This document shows, in pieces, positions 16,066 to 16,247 of a stretch of DNA of 16,247 bases (its first letter is position 1; each line of letters opens with the position of its first letter). Both the position numbers and the translations under genes were made by a program. Origin of the DNA: SCTG01 sp036005325 (GTDB taxonomy: Bacteria; Nitrospirota; Nitrospiria; Nitrospirales; NS-4); NCBI GenBank assembly GCA_036005325.1, contig DASYQR010000018.1, positions 1-16,247 on the forward strand, given 5' to 3'. Below the pieces are notes generated by a model. It was not told the DNA's origin and did not search any database. It was given only the letters and a program-made list of their open reading frames with translations.

Positions 16066-16247
16066 TCTTCGTCATCATCGGGTACGACGGCCCGGACGGT
16101 CAAGCCAAACGTAAGCTGCATCGCCAAGCTCACCTCGACAGAATGGATCCTCTGAACAAAGCCGGGAAAGTGATCCTTGCAGGGCCGCTCACCGACGGGG
16201 CCGGCAGTCTGATCGTCATCGAAGCTGCCTCGCTGGAGGAAGCCAAG
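16062..16247 (+). CDS. YciI-like protein, N-terminal part
   Basis: The frame begins with GTG at 16062-16064 and remains open for 62 codons to the window edge. The protein starts MIFVIIGYDGPDGQAKR, then has LHRQAHLDRMDPLNKAGKV and LAGPLTDGAGSLIVIEAASLEEAK. This is the pattern of the YciI-related ferredoxin-like fold: a beta-strand ending in a small loop, the R-x-x-H-L helix, then the G-P strand and the S-L-E-E-A helix. The His in the helix is a candidate active-site residue in the family. Functions of YciI proteins are mostly unknown, with a few acting as small dehalogenase- or isomerase-like enzymes. The start overlaps the DUF2203 stop (GTGA), so it is translationally coupled. Its C-terminus is outside. 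Confidence 0.85.
   Translation, partial: MIFVIIGYDGPDGQAKRKLHRQAHLDRMDPLNKAGKVILAGPLTDGAGSLIVIEAASLEEAK

Overview
The window is GC-rich bacterial chromosome that I read as one long, tightly packed housekeeping gene block on the minus strand, plus the start of a divergent plus-strand pair at the right edge. Gene content and order (rho-rpmE-prfA-prmC-murA, then his genes, then HIT-dnaG-rpoD), a short-form HisG, TTG/GTG starts and an embedded lipoprotein suggest a Nitrospirota bacterium, perhaps Nitrospira or a relative. This assignment rests on recall of gene order and protein character, not on a search.

Reading the minus strand from right to left: a clear sigma-70 promoter (15543-15571) drives rho and rpmE (L31). 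A strong intrinsic terminator sits immediately before prfA. Then follow prfA (RF1) and its methylase prmC, murA, and a histidine cluster hisG-hisD-hisB-hisH-[lipoprotein]-hisA-hisF-hisIE. After these come a HIT-family protein, dnaG, rpoD, a CAT-anticodon tRNA (probably Ile2) and the N-terminal third or so of a coiled-coil/zinc-ribbon protein cut by the left edge. Most junctions are 1-11 nt overlaps (ATGA, GTGA, TAATG), so translational coupling should be widespread. On the plus strand, a second sigma-70 promoter lies only about 4 nt before the ATG of a DUF2203 protein, which overlaps a partial YciI-like gene.

Functionally the block joins transcription termination (Rho), translation termination (RF1 and PrmC), cell-wall synthesis (MurA), most of histidine biosynthesis, replication priming (DnaG) and the primary sigma factor (RpoD). 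hisC, hisZ and a histidinol-phosphatase gene are not here and must lie elsewhere if the pathway is complete.

I see no phage, insertion sequence, CRISPR array or defence system. The points worth a second look are: the tRNA whose first base is the last base of the rpoD stop codon; a perfect 28-bp palindrome covering the hisB stop; an unexplained lipoprotein locked into the his operon; the terminator placed just ahead of prfA; and a near-leaderless promoter for the DUF2203 gene. No intergenic stretch exceeds 300 bases. The largest (15402-15663) holds the two divergent promoters and the rho leader.
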